Translations under genes and position numbers: made by a program
In this document: positions 41,414 through 50,000 of the stretch, piece by piece
Layout: each line of letters starts with the position of its first letter
Numbering within the stretch: the first letter of the stretch is position 1
Source of the DNA: Pseudomonadales bacterium
GTDB taxonomy: Bacteria; Pseudomonadota; Gammaproteobacteria; Pseudomonadales; UBA5518
Assembly (NCBI GenBank): GCA_024234165.1
Contig: JACKOP010000001.1
Span: 124,001-188,000 of the forward strand
DNA length: 64,000 bases
Direction of reading: 5' to 3'
Notes under the pieces: generated by a model
Databases searched by the model: none
Told to the model about the DNA's origin: nothing
The model's input: the letters and a program-made list of their open reading frames with translations, nothing else

Positions 41414-43732
41414 TCAGAGGTTGATCACCGGTATCAGCCGATCGTCGCCGTGGCGTTTCTCGCCGAGGTGCATCAGCCACATGTAGCTGCCGGCCAGCGC
41501 GGCCAGGCAGCCGGCGATCCACAGCGCCGACGCGAGCGGATGCGCCGCGACGGTGCCACCCTGGTAGACGATCACGGCCAGCGTGTACGCGATCACCGTA
41601 TTCCAGGTGGCCGAAAAGAACGCCCAGAAGCCGCCGATTTCCTTGTGCAAGGCACCGAGCGTCGCCACGCAGGGCATGTACAGCAGCACGAACAGCACGT
41701 AGGCAAACGCACCGATCTGCCCGTCGAACATGCGTGCCATCAGGCTGAAGGTCGTCCCGTGCAAGCCTTCCGCTGCGATCAACGCTTCGCGGTCACCGAC
41801 GTTGCCGAGTCCGAGCGGATCCCCGAGCTTGCTTCCGAGTGCCGCAAGATTCGTCTTCACCGACGCGAAGGCCTCGTCCAGCATCTCGCGCGCACCGGTC
41901 GGCGGAGCAATTTCCCCGTCGCCCTGCGCCATCGTCGTATACAGGGCGTCCAGCGTGCCCACCACGACTTCCTTGGCGAAGACGCCGCTGAAGATGCCGA
42001 CCGTTGCCGGCCAGTTGTGCTCATCGAGCCCCATCGGAGTGAACAACGGTGTGATCGTCTTGCCGATCTGCGACAGCAGCGAGCGGTCGGTGTTCTGGTT
42101 GCCGAAGCTCCCGTCGACGCCGATCGAATTCACGAAGTTCAGCACCAGCACCACGCTCACGATGGCCTTGCCGGCACGCAGCACGAAACCCTTGAGGCGG
42201 AACCAGGTATGCAGCAGCAGACCGCGCAGCGTGGGTACGTGGTACGGTGGCAGCTCGAGCAGGAACGGCGAGAGGTCGCGGTACATCAGCCGGCGTCGCA
42301 GCAGCATTCCGGTGCCGATCGCGAGTGCGATACCGATCAGATACAGGGCAAACACGACGTTCTGGCCGTTGCGCGGGAACAGTGCCGCGGCAAACAGCGC
42401 ATAGACCGTCAGCCGCGCACCGCAGGACATGAATGGGGCCATCATTGCCGTGAGCAGCCGGTCCTGTCGGGTATCCAGGCTGCGCGTGGCCATCACGGCA
42501 GGCACGTTGCAGCCAAAGCCGACGATCAGCGGCACGAAGGCCTTGCCGGGGAGGCCGACCGTGCGCATCAGTCGGTCGAGGATGAACGCGGCGCGCGCCA
42601 TGTAACCGGAGTCCTCGAGGAAGCTCTGGAACAGGAACAGCGCGGCGATGATCGGGATGAAGCTTGCGACCAGTTGCACGCCGCCGCCGGCGCCGTCCGC
42701 GATCGCGGCGATCAGCCACGGCGGAAAACCGGCCGCGTCCATCAGCGAGCGCGGCAGTTCGACGAACAGGGCTCCGGCCGCCAGGTCGAAGAAATCGATG
42801 AATGCCCCGCCCACGTTGATCGTGAACGTGAACATCAGGTACATCACGGCAAACAGCAGCGGGAACGCGAGCACACGGTTCAGCAGCAATCGATCCAGAA
42901 GCTCGGTGATATTGACCCGCTTGCCTTTTTCGCTGCGCACCGCCTGGTCCACGATCTGCCCGATGGTGTGGTAGCGTGCGGCGATCAGCGCATCGCCGGC
43001 GTTGCCGCCGAGGCCAGCCTCGATTTCGTCGATGACCGGCAGCAGCCGCGAGCGCGCGGGCTCGCCGATGCGCTCGAGCGCTGCGGCGTCACGGGCCAGC
43101 AGCGCAGCGGCGAGCAGCCGGCCGTTGGGACCGGCCTGCGTGGGGTCGAGGGCAGACTGCACCTGCAGCAGAGCGCTCTCCAATGTGGCGTCCAGTGCGA
43201 AGCGTGCCGGGGGTGGCTGTGCGGTCTGCAACTCGGCACAGATGGCCTCGATCAATGCGCGGATGCCGTCGCCGCGATTGGCGACCAGCGGAACTACCGG
43301 ACAGCCGAGACAGGTCGCCAGGCGGTGCGGGTCGACGTGCAGCCCCTGCGAATGGGCCACATCGATCATGTTCAGTGCAACCACCACCGGCAGGCTGGCG
43401 TCGAAGATCTGCGCGCTCAGATACAGGCCGCGTGCGATCGTTGCAGCGTCGATGATGTTGACGATCAGATCCGCTTCGCGTGACAGCACGTAGGCTTGCG
43501 CGATCTGCTGGTCGATCGCGTCGTCGTCACGCGAGACATGCAGCGAGAAGGTCCCCGGCAGGTCGACGACGCGGATCTGCAGTCCCTCGTGCGTGAAAGT
43601 GCCGGTCTTGCGCTCGACGGTCACGCCGGGCCAGTTGCCCACGCTCTGGTGAGTCCCGGTGAGGCGGTTGAAGAGCGTGGTCTTGCCGCAGTTCGGATTG
43701 CCGACCAGCGCGATCGTGAACGGCTTCGTCAC
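41414..43732 (-). CDS. feoB: Ferrous iron transport protein B
   Basis: The 772-residue membrane GTPase imports ferrous iron. G1 is ALVGNPNCGKTTLFNRLTG, G3 is VVDLPGTFSL and G4 is LNMIDVA. The membrane part includes two Gate-like regions, with VPLIVGFGCNVPAVMATRSL and FMSCGARLTVYALFAAALFP holding the conserved Cys residues. The start is GTG 43732, overlapping the feoA stop (GTGA). No feoC follows; the gene ends facing cysS. Confidence 0.96.
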   Translation of the reverse strand: MTKPFTIALVGNPNCGKTTLFNRLTGTHQSVGNWPGVTVERKTGTFTHEGLQIRVVDLPGTFSLHVSRDDDAIDQQIAQAYVLSREADLIVNIIDAATIARGLYLSAQIFDASLPVVVALNMIDVAHSQGLHVDPHRLATCLGCPVVPLVANRGDGIRALIEAICAELQTAQPPPARFALDATLESALLQVQSALDPTQAGPNGRLLAAALLARDAAALERIGEPARSRLLPVIDEIEAGLGGNAGDALIAARYHTIGQIVDQAVRSEKGKRVNITELLDRLLLNRVLAFPLLFAVMYLMFTFTINVGGAFIDFFDLAAGALFVELPRSLMDAAGFPPWLIAAIADGAGGGVQLVASFIPIIAALFLFQSFLEDSGYMARAAFILDRLMRTVGLPGKAFVPLIVGFGCNVPAVMATRSLDTRQDRLLTAMMAPFMSCGARLTVYALFAAALFPRNGQNVVFALYLIGIALAIGTGMLLRRRLMYRDLSPFLLELPPYHVPTLRGLLLHTWFRLKGFVLRAGKAIVSVVLVLNFVNSIGVDGSFGNQNTDRSLLSQIGKTITPLFTPMGLDEHNWPATVGIFSGVFAKEVVVGTLDALYTTMAQGDGEIAPPTGAREMLDEAFASVKTNLAALGSKLGDPLGLGNVGDREALIAAEGLHGTTFSLMARMFDGQIGAFAYVLFVLLYMPCVATLGALHKEIGGFWAFFSATWNTVIAYTLAVIVYQGGTVAAHPLASALWIAGCLAALAGSYMWLMHLGEKRHGDDRLIPVINL

Positions 43733-43971
43733 AGCACCTCCACCTGCAGGGTGCCTGCTTCGGCACGACGCAGGCTCAAGCGGAACCCGCGCACCATGAT
43801 CTGGACCGGATCGCCCAGCGGAGCCTGGCGCATCACGGTGAACTCGGTCCCCGGCGTAAGTCCCATGCTGAGCAGGCGGTTACGGTAGTACTCGGGCATC
43901 GGGCCGAAGCCCTTGACCCGGGCCTGGTCGCCGGGTTGCAGGTTTGTGAATTCGGTGCTGGAGCTTTGCAT
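43729..43971 (-). CDS. feoA: Ferrous iron transport protein A
   Basis: The 80-residue SH3-like protein begins MQSSSTEFTNLQPGDQARVK and has NRLLSMGLTPGTEFTVMRQ and GDPVQIMVRGFRLSLRRAEA, typical of FeoA. It is required with FeoB for ferrous iron uptake. It is the first gene of the feoAB operon, which lies behind a promoter overlapped by a Fur-box-like sequence. Confidence 0.94.
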   Translation of the reverse strand: MQSSSTEFTNLQPGDQARVKGFGPMPEYYRNRLLSMGLTPGTEFTVMRQAPLGDPVQIMVRGFRLSLRRAEAGTLQVEVL

Positions 43972-43979
43972 GCATGCAG

Positions 43980-44007
43980 CTTATAAAACAATGGGAATGA
44001 TTCGCAA
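43980..44007 (-). promoter_or_regulatory. feoAB promoter with overlapping Fur-box-like site
   Basis: On the minus strand TTGCGA (44007-44002) and TATAAG (43985-43980) are 16 bp apart. Between and over them lies AATGGGAATGATTCGCA (43990-44006, plus strand), close to the classic Fur pattern AATGAGAATGATTCTCA. This fits iron repression of feoAB. Confidence 0.65.
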
Positions 44008-44043
44008 CAAGCCATGCCGTGCAAATGCCACGCATCCCCACTG

Positions 44044-44072
44044 TGGCAGGCACGCCTGCGCCCGGCTAGCAT
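44044..44072 (+). promoter_or_regulatory. Possible mnmH promoter
   Basis: TGGCAG (44044-44049) and TAGCAT (44067-44072) are spaced by 17 bp, about 30 bp before the mnmH ATG. Confidence 0.35.
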
Positions 44073-44102
44073 CTTCAGACGAGGCTGCATGATGGATTGG
44101 AT

Positions 44103-45263
44103 ATGACTTTTGGCGTGGTCACTGCGTCCGAATTCGATCGGTTGCTGTGCAAGGGGACAGCGCTCATCGACGTGCGTGCCGAAATCGAGTTCGACCACGG
44201 CGCGATTCCAGGTGCGGTGAACCTGCCGATCCTCGACACGAACGAACGTGAGCAGGTGGGAACCTGCTACAAGCGCGAAGGGCAACAGGCCGCGGTCGCG
44301 CTGGGCCACCGCCTGGTGAGCGGGCATACACGTGCGCAACGCACGGCGCGCTGGTGCGATTTCCTGCGGATGCATCCGGATGCTGTGCTGCATTGCTGGC
44401 GCGGCGGCATGCGTTCTCGTCTCGCTGCGGAGTGGATCAGCGTCGAGGGCGTCCCGGTACGGGTGGTCGAGGGCGGTTACAAGGCGTTGCGTCTGCACCT
44501 GTTGCACGAACTCGAGGTGCTGGCGCCACAGGCGGCACTGGTCGTCATAGGCGGGCGTACGGGGTCGGCGAAGACCGCGTTGATCCGGGAGCTTGCGGGC
44601 GGCATCGACCTCGAGGGTTTCGCGCATCACCGTGGCTCGAGCTTCGGCAGACGCGTGAGCGTGCCCCCCTCGCAGGCTGGCTTCGAAAACGCGCTTGCGG
44701 TGGCATTGTTGCACCAGCGCCTCGACGCAGCCGGCGCCACGCTGTTTCTCGAAGACGAAAGCCGCCAGATCGGACCGGTCACGGTCCCGCAGGACCTGCA
44801 TCGCACAATGAAGGCGGCCCCGCTGGTGATCGTCGAGTCGAGGTTCGAGGAAAGAGTGGACCGGATCCTCACCGAGTACATCCACGAAGACCTGAGCGAC
44901 TGGCTTGCGGCCGATCCCGAACACGGTTTCGTGCGCTTCGGCCGTGCCCTGCACGACGGCCTGACACGCATCGCACGTCGGCTTGGCGGCGATCGTCACC
45001 GCACGGCAGAGGGGCTGCTGCACGCGGCGCTCGAGCGCCACCGGCAGGAAGGCGACACGCACGCGCACCGTGCGTGGATCGCGCTGCTGCTGCACGAGTA
45101 CTACGACCCGATGTACGAATACCAGCTTGGCAAGGCAGCCGATCGCGTGGTGTTCCGCGGCGACTTCGAGGCTGTGCGGGCGTGGTGTTGTGAAACACGT
45201 CTCGCGAGCAAGACCCGAGCGTGGAAAGCCCGGCAGGGACCGACTATATATAGCGATCGTTGA
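44103..45263 (+). CDS. mnmH: tRNA 2-selenouridine synthase
   Basis: The 386-residue protein (also called SelU or YbbB) replaces sulfur by selenium in 2-thiouridine at the tRNA wobble position. The N-terminal rhodanese domain begins LIDVRAEIEFDHGAIPGAVN and contains the catalytic Cys in VLHCWRGGMRSRLAAEW. The C-terminal half has the P-loop VIGGRTGSAKTALIREL. ATG 44103 is preferred; TTG 44097 is possible. It needs selenophosphate from SelD, which is not in the window. It is divergent from feoAB and is followed 33 bp later by the HD-GYP gene. Confidence 0.9.
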   Translation: MTFGVVTASEFDRLLCKGTALIDVRAEIEFDHGAIPGAVNLPILDTNEREQVGTCYKREGQQAAVALGHRLVSGHTRAQRTARWCDFLRMHPDAVLHCWRGGMRSRLAAEWISVEGVPVRVVEGGYKALRLHLLHELEVLAPQAALVVIGGRTGSAKTALIRELAGGIDLEGFAHHRGSSFGRRVSVPPSQAGFENALAVALLHQRLDAAGATLFLEDESRQIGPVTVPQDLHRTMKAAPLVIVESRFEERVDRILTEYIHEDLSDWLAADPEHGFVRFGRALHDGLTRIARRLGGDRHRTAEGLLHAALERHRQEGDTHAHRAWIALLLHEYYDPMYEYQLGKAADRVVFRGDFEAVRAWCCETRLASKTRAWKARQGPTIYSDR

Positions 45264-45296
45264 TCACAGTGATGAGCGCATGGCGCGGGGAGCCTG

Positions 45297-46553
45297 ATGT
45301 CGACGGTGGCTCGGTCAAGGCAGGGGTATTTCCATGCAGCAGTGCGCCGCGAACGCATCGCGGTCGATGCGCTGCAAGTGGGTATGCGGGTGGTCGAACT
45401 CGATCGCCCGTTGACCGAGACGCCGTTCCTGTTCCAGGGGTTTGCGGTCGAGAACGTGCAGCAGATCGCGGAAATCGCCCGTTACTGCGAGGAAGTGATC
45501 GTCGAGTACGACGATGCCGAGTGGGTGCCACCCGTCGATCGTGCCGTCTTGAAGCCGCCGTCGCGCAAGCCATTGCCGTTCCCGAAACGTCCTCCGGACA
45601 CCATCGCCTATCAGCAGGCATCGGAGCTGCAGAGCGATGCGCGCGCGCTGACCCGCTCACTGATGGACGATGTGCGCCTCGGGCGTGCCATCAACATCCA
45701 GGAGGTGAAGGCGACGGTGTCCAGCGCCGTACGGCAGATCATCGACAGCCCGGATGCGATGCTCTGGCTGGCACGGATCCGTGATCGTGACGCCTATACC
45801 TCCGAGCATTGTGTGAACGTCGGCCTGCTTGCGATCAATTTCGGGCGTCACCTGGGTTATGGCGAGGACGATCTCAACGCCATCGGGTTTGCAGCGATGC
45901 TGCACGACGTCGGCAAGACACTGACTCCGCTCGAGGTGCTGAACAAGGAAGGCGCACTGACCCAGCCGGAATTCGAGCTCATGAAACAGCACCCGGTCGA
46001 CGGGCGTACCATCCTGATGGCGCACCGCAACCTGAGCCATGGCGCGGTCGACGTTGCTTACGGGCATCACGAAGCGCTCGACGGCAGTGGTTATCCGCGC
46101 AAACTGAAGGCGGCGGGGATTTGCCGCATGACACGAATCGTCACGCTGTGTGACGTCTACGACGCCGTCACATCGGATCGCTGCTACCGCAAGGGGTTGG
46201 CGTCGCTGCGCGGACTCGATGTGCTGCGACGGGGTGCCGGCAGCAAATACGACGAGCAACTCGTCGACGAGTTCGTGCGCTGCATCGGACTTTACCCGAC
46301 CGGCAGCATCGTGCAGCTCGTCAACGGCAGCCACGGCATCGTGCTCAGCACCAACTACCGCAACCGCCATCTGCCCCGGGTGTTGCTGGTACGCGACGAG
46401 CAGCAACAGCCATGCCGCGAGCGGGTGCTGGATCTGGAGAGCCTCTCGGGGCAACCCGGCATGGAAGGCTGGCTGATCCGCTCCGTGATCGCCAACGGCA
46501 CCCACGGCATCCGTGTCGAGGAATACGTGCGTCGCGGCGTGCAGATCCTGTAG
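45297..46553 (+). CDS. HD-GYP domain phosphodiesterase with DUF3391
   Basis: The 418-residue protein has an N-terminal DUF3391-type region (about 15-130) and an HD-GYP domain. The HD motif is AAMLHDVGKTLTPLEVL (HD near 206), and the GYP motif is YGHHEALDGSGYPRKL. Such enzymes degrade cyclic di-GMP. No GGDEF or receiver domain is present. GGGGAGCC just before ATG 45297 acts as ribosome site. It likely lowers c-di-GMP and affects motility or biofilm; targets are unknown. Confidence 0.9.
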   Translation: MSTVARSRQGYFHAAVRRERIAVDALQVGMRVVELDRPLTETPFLFQGFAVENVQQIAEIARYCEEVIVEYDDAEWVPPVDRAVLKPPSRKPLPFPKRPPDTIAYQQASELQSDARALTRSLMDDVRLGRAINIQEVKATVSSAVRQIIDSPDAMLWLARIRDRDAYTSEHCVNVGLLAINFGRHLGYGEDDLNAIGFAAMLHDVGKTLTPLEVLNKEGALTQPEFELMKQHPVDGRTILMAHRNLSHGAVDVAYGHHEALDGSGYPRKLKAAGICRMTRIVTLCDVYDAVTSDRCYRKGLASLRGLDVLRRGAGSKYDEQLVDEFVRCIGLYPTGSIVQLVNGSHGIVLSTNYRNRHLPRVLLVRDEQQQPCRERVLDLESLSGQPGMEGWLIRSVIANGTHGIRVEEYVRRGVQIL

Positions 46554-46585
46554 TGGCTGCCTCGTGAGCTGAGCTGCAGGAGTGA

Positions 46586-46909
46586 TCAGTTACGCTTTGT
46601 TTCCGTCGCCGGCTTGATGGCTTCGCGGGTTCCGGCGCTGCGATAGCCTGCCGCCATGGCGGCGTCGATTTCCGTCTTGCTGTAACCCTTGTGTTCGCAC
46701 TTCTGCATGGCGTGGTGCATGCGCGTCTTCGGTGACTTGCAGCGCGTGTTGCTGGCACCGAACCGCCCGTTGCATTCGGCCCAGATGTGCGTGCGTTCGG
46801 TCAGGGTTTCCAGGCAGTTCGGGCCGAACAGCGGCAGTGCCGAGGCGGGAGTGGCAAACATCCCCGCAAGACAGAGAGCGATGACGGTTCGGTTCACGGT
46901 CGACGGCAT
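46586..46909 (-). CDS. Small secreted four-cysteine protein of unknown function
   Basis: The 107-residue product has a signal peptide (VIALCLAGMFATPASA). The mature part of about 83 residues has four Cys (GPNCLE, AECNG, NTRCKS, QKCEHK), enough for two disulfides in the periplasm. I do not recognise the family. The helical middle (MHHAMQKCEHKGYSKTEIDA) is the best conserved-looking part. It is divergent from uvrA. ATG 46909 is chosen because it starts the signal peptide; ATG 46918 is possible. Confidence 0.6.
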   Translation of the reverse strand: MPSTVNRTVIALCLAGMFATPASALPLFGPNCLETLTERTHIWAECNGRFGASNTRCKSPKTRMHHAMQKCEHKGYSKTEIDAAMAAGYRSAGTREAIKPATETKRN

Positions 46910-47098
46910 GCAGTGCATTCCCGGGTTCACGGTGTCGCGAAGTATAGTCCAGCGGTCGCCCGTGGGACGCTCGGCGTAGCGGTAGCACGCACGCAGCACC
47001 GGCTCCGGTTCGTCCTTGCAACGTTGCAGCCCGGCGCCGTGGTCGGCGAAGATTCACGGGCGGGCCCTGCCAGGTCCGTCCGGACAGGCAGTGCAGGC

Positions 47099-50000
47099 AT
47101 GGACCCCCACGTGGAAGATTCGATCAGCATCAGCGGCGCGCGCCAGAACAACCTGCGCAACATCGACCTCGAACTGCCGCTCGGCATGTTCACCGTCATA
47201 ACCGGCGTCAGCGGTTCGGGCAAGTCCTCGCTCGCGTTCGACACCATCTATGCCGAGGGACAGCGGCGCTACGTGGAAACGTTCTCGCCGTACGCGCGCC
47301 AGTTCCTCGACCGCATGGATCGCCCGCAGGTCGACGCGATTCGCGGCATTCCGCCGGCGATCGCGATCGAGCAGAGCGCATCGGTGCGCACTTCACGCTC
47401 CACGGTCGGCACGATGACCGAACTGAACGATTACCTGAAGCTGCTGTACGCGCGTGCGGCAACGCTGCACTGCGATGGCTGTGGGCGAGCGGTTGGGGCC
47501 GACAGCCCGGCCAGCGTTGCTGCACGTCTGCTGGCCGACCCGCGTCTCGCCGACACGATCGCGACCATCACGTTTGACGTCGAACCGCTCCCCGGAATGG
47601 ACGCCGGGCAACTGCGTGCTGTGCTCGCGGCGCAGGGATACACGCGTGTCGAGGAAAGCGGGCAGGGGCTGCTCGTGCAGCAGGACCGCGTGCGCCTGCG
47701 CGAGGAGAACCGCTCCCGCCTGCTGGAGAGCCTGGAAACAGCATTGCGGCTCGGACGTGGTCGCATCGCAGTGCGCACCGGCGAGAGCAACGACGCGTTG
47801 CGGTTTTCCGATTCGCTGCACTGTGCAGACTGCGATATCGCGTATGCAACCCTGCCGGCAGCGGCATTCTCGTTCAACTCGCCGCTCGGGGCATGCGCGA
47901 CGTGCCGTGGCTTCGGGCGCACGATCGGTATCGACTATCGCCTGGTGATACCCGACCCGACGCGCACGCTGGGTGGCGGTGCGATCAAGCCGTTGCAGAC
48001 AGGTGCGTGGCGCGAGTGCCAGCAGGATCTGGAACGCTACGCACATCGGCGTGGGGTTGCGCTGGACGTGCCGTGGAGTGAGCTGTCCGCAGCCGATCGC
48101 AACTGGGTGATCGAAGGAGAAGGAGGATTCGACGATGGCGTCTGGTACGGCACGCGCCGCTTCTTCGAATATCTCGAATCGAAGAGCTACAAGATGCACA
48201 TCCGTGTGCTGCTGTCGAAATACCGCAGCTACGAGACATGCGCGAGCTGCCACGGCGCACGACTGAAGCCCGAAGCGCTGCGCTGGCGGCTGCACGGCGC
48301 TGCCGAGGGCGGTGGACCGGGGCTCGACTATCACGCCTTCTCGCTGCTTCCGGTCACGCGCGCGCTGGAATTCATCGACACGCTGCAGTTACCCGGAGCA
48401 GCAGACGAGGCGAGTGCTCTGGTGCTGGCCGAAATCCGCTCGCGCCTGCGCTTCCTGGTCGAGGTGGGGGCCGGCTATCTGACGCTGGATCGCCAGTCGC
48501 GCACGCTGAGTGGCGGCGAGGTGCAGCGGATCAACCTGACGACCGCGCTCGGCAGCTCGCTGGTCAATACCCTGTTCGTTCTCGACGAGCCGAGCATCGG
48601 GCTGCATCCGCGCGACGTGGGGCGCGTGGTCGAGGTACTGAAGCGCCTGCGCGATGCCGGCAATACCTTGCTGGTGGTCGAGCACGATCCGCAATTGATG
48701 CTCGCAGCGGATCGCCTGATCGATATGGGACCCGGGCCGGGGCGAGCCGGTGGTGCAATCGTCTATCACGGTCCGGCGCGCGGGATTGCTGCCGTGGCCG
48801 GGTCGCTGACGGGTGCGTACCTGCGCGGAGATCGGGCGATCACGCGCCGACGCCGGATGGTCGATGCAGTGAGCGGTGCCTGCCTGACCCTGCTCGGCGC
48901 GAGCGCGAACAACCTGCGCGGTATCGACGTGCGGCTGCCGCTTGGTGCGCTGGTCTGCGTGACCGGGGTCAGCGGTTCGGGGAAGTCGACGCTGGTCGGC
49001 GATGTGCTCCATCGGGCGGCGCGCCAGCACTTCGGACGGCCGCTGGATGCACCCGGGGCGCACCGGGCGCTGCACGGACTGGAGCGGCTCGCTGACGTGG
49101 TGTTCGTGGACCAGGCGCCGATCGCTCGCAGCGCGCGTTCCAACCCCGCCAGCCATGTCGGCGCCTGGGCGTCGATCCGCGCCTTGTTCGCGGCGAGCCC
49201 GCTTGCGCGCGAACGTGGCTACACACCGGGCACGTTCAGCTTCAATTCGGGCGATGGTCGTTGTCCCGCCTGCTCGGGCAGCGGTTTCGAGCACGTCGAG
49301 ATGCAGTTCCTCAGCGACGTCTATCTGCGCTGCCCCGAGTGCGACGGCAAGCGGTTTCGCGCCGAGGTGCTCGAGGTGCGGCTCGCGTCGGGACACTCGA
49401 TCGCCGACGTGCTGGCGCTGACCGTCGACGAGGCGCTGCTCGGCCTTGCCAGCGAGACCGAGGTGGTGCGCACGCTGACGCCACTGGTCGAAGTGGGCCT
49501 CGGCTACCTGGCGCTGGGACAGCCGGTGCCGACGCTGAGCGGTGGCGAATCGCAACGTCTGAAGCTCGCCGGGCATATCGCCGAGGCAACGGAACGCAGA
49601 CGTGACGGCAAGGGTGTGCTGTTCGTGTTCGACGAGCCCACGACCGGGCTGCATTTCGACGATATCGCACGGCTGCTCGGTGCCTTCGACCGTCTGCTCG
49701 ACGGCGGTGACTCGCTGCTGGTGATCGAGCACAACCTCGACGTGATCGACTGCGCCGACTGGCTGATCGAACTGGGCCCGGACGGCGGCGAGGCCGGCGG
49801 CGAATTGCTGTTCCAGGGAACGCCGGACGCGATGGTGCAGACCGGGTGCCCGACGGGTGTGGCGCTGGCCGCCTGGCGCGGCGAACGTGGGCGCATGCCG
49901 GCTGCGGCCGCTGCGAAGCGCAGGCGTCGCGGCAGCACTGCAATCGAGATCCGGCATGCACGCGAACACAACCTGAAGGACATCGACCTCGACCTGCCGC

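Noticed and set aside
46787..47098. N-terminal extension of the uvrA-like protein
   Set aside because: It overlaps the signal-peptide gene on the other strand and has no UvrA features before MDPHVEDSISISGAR.
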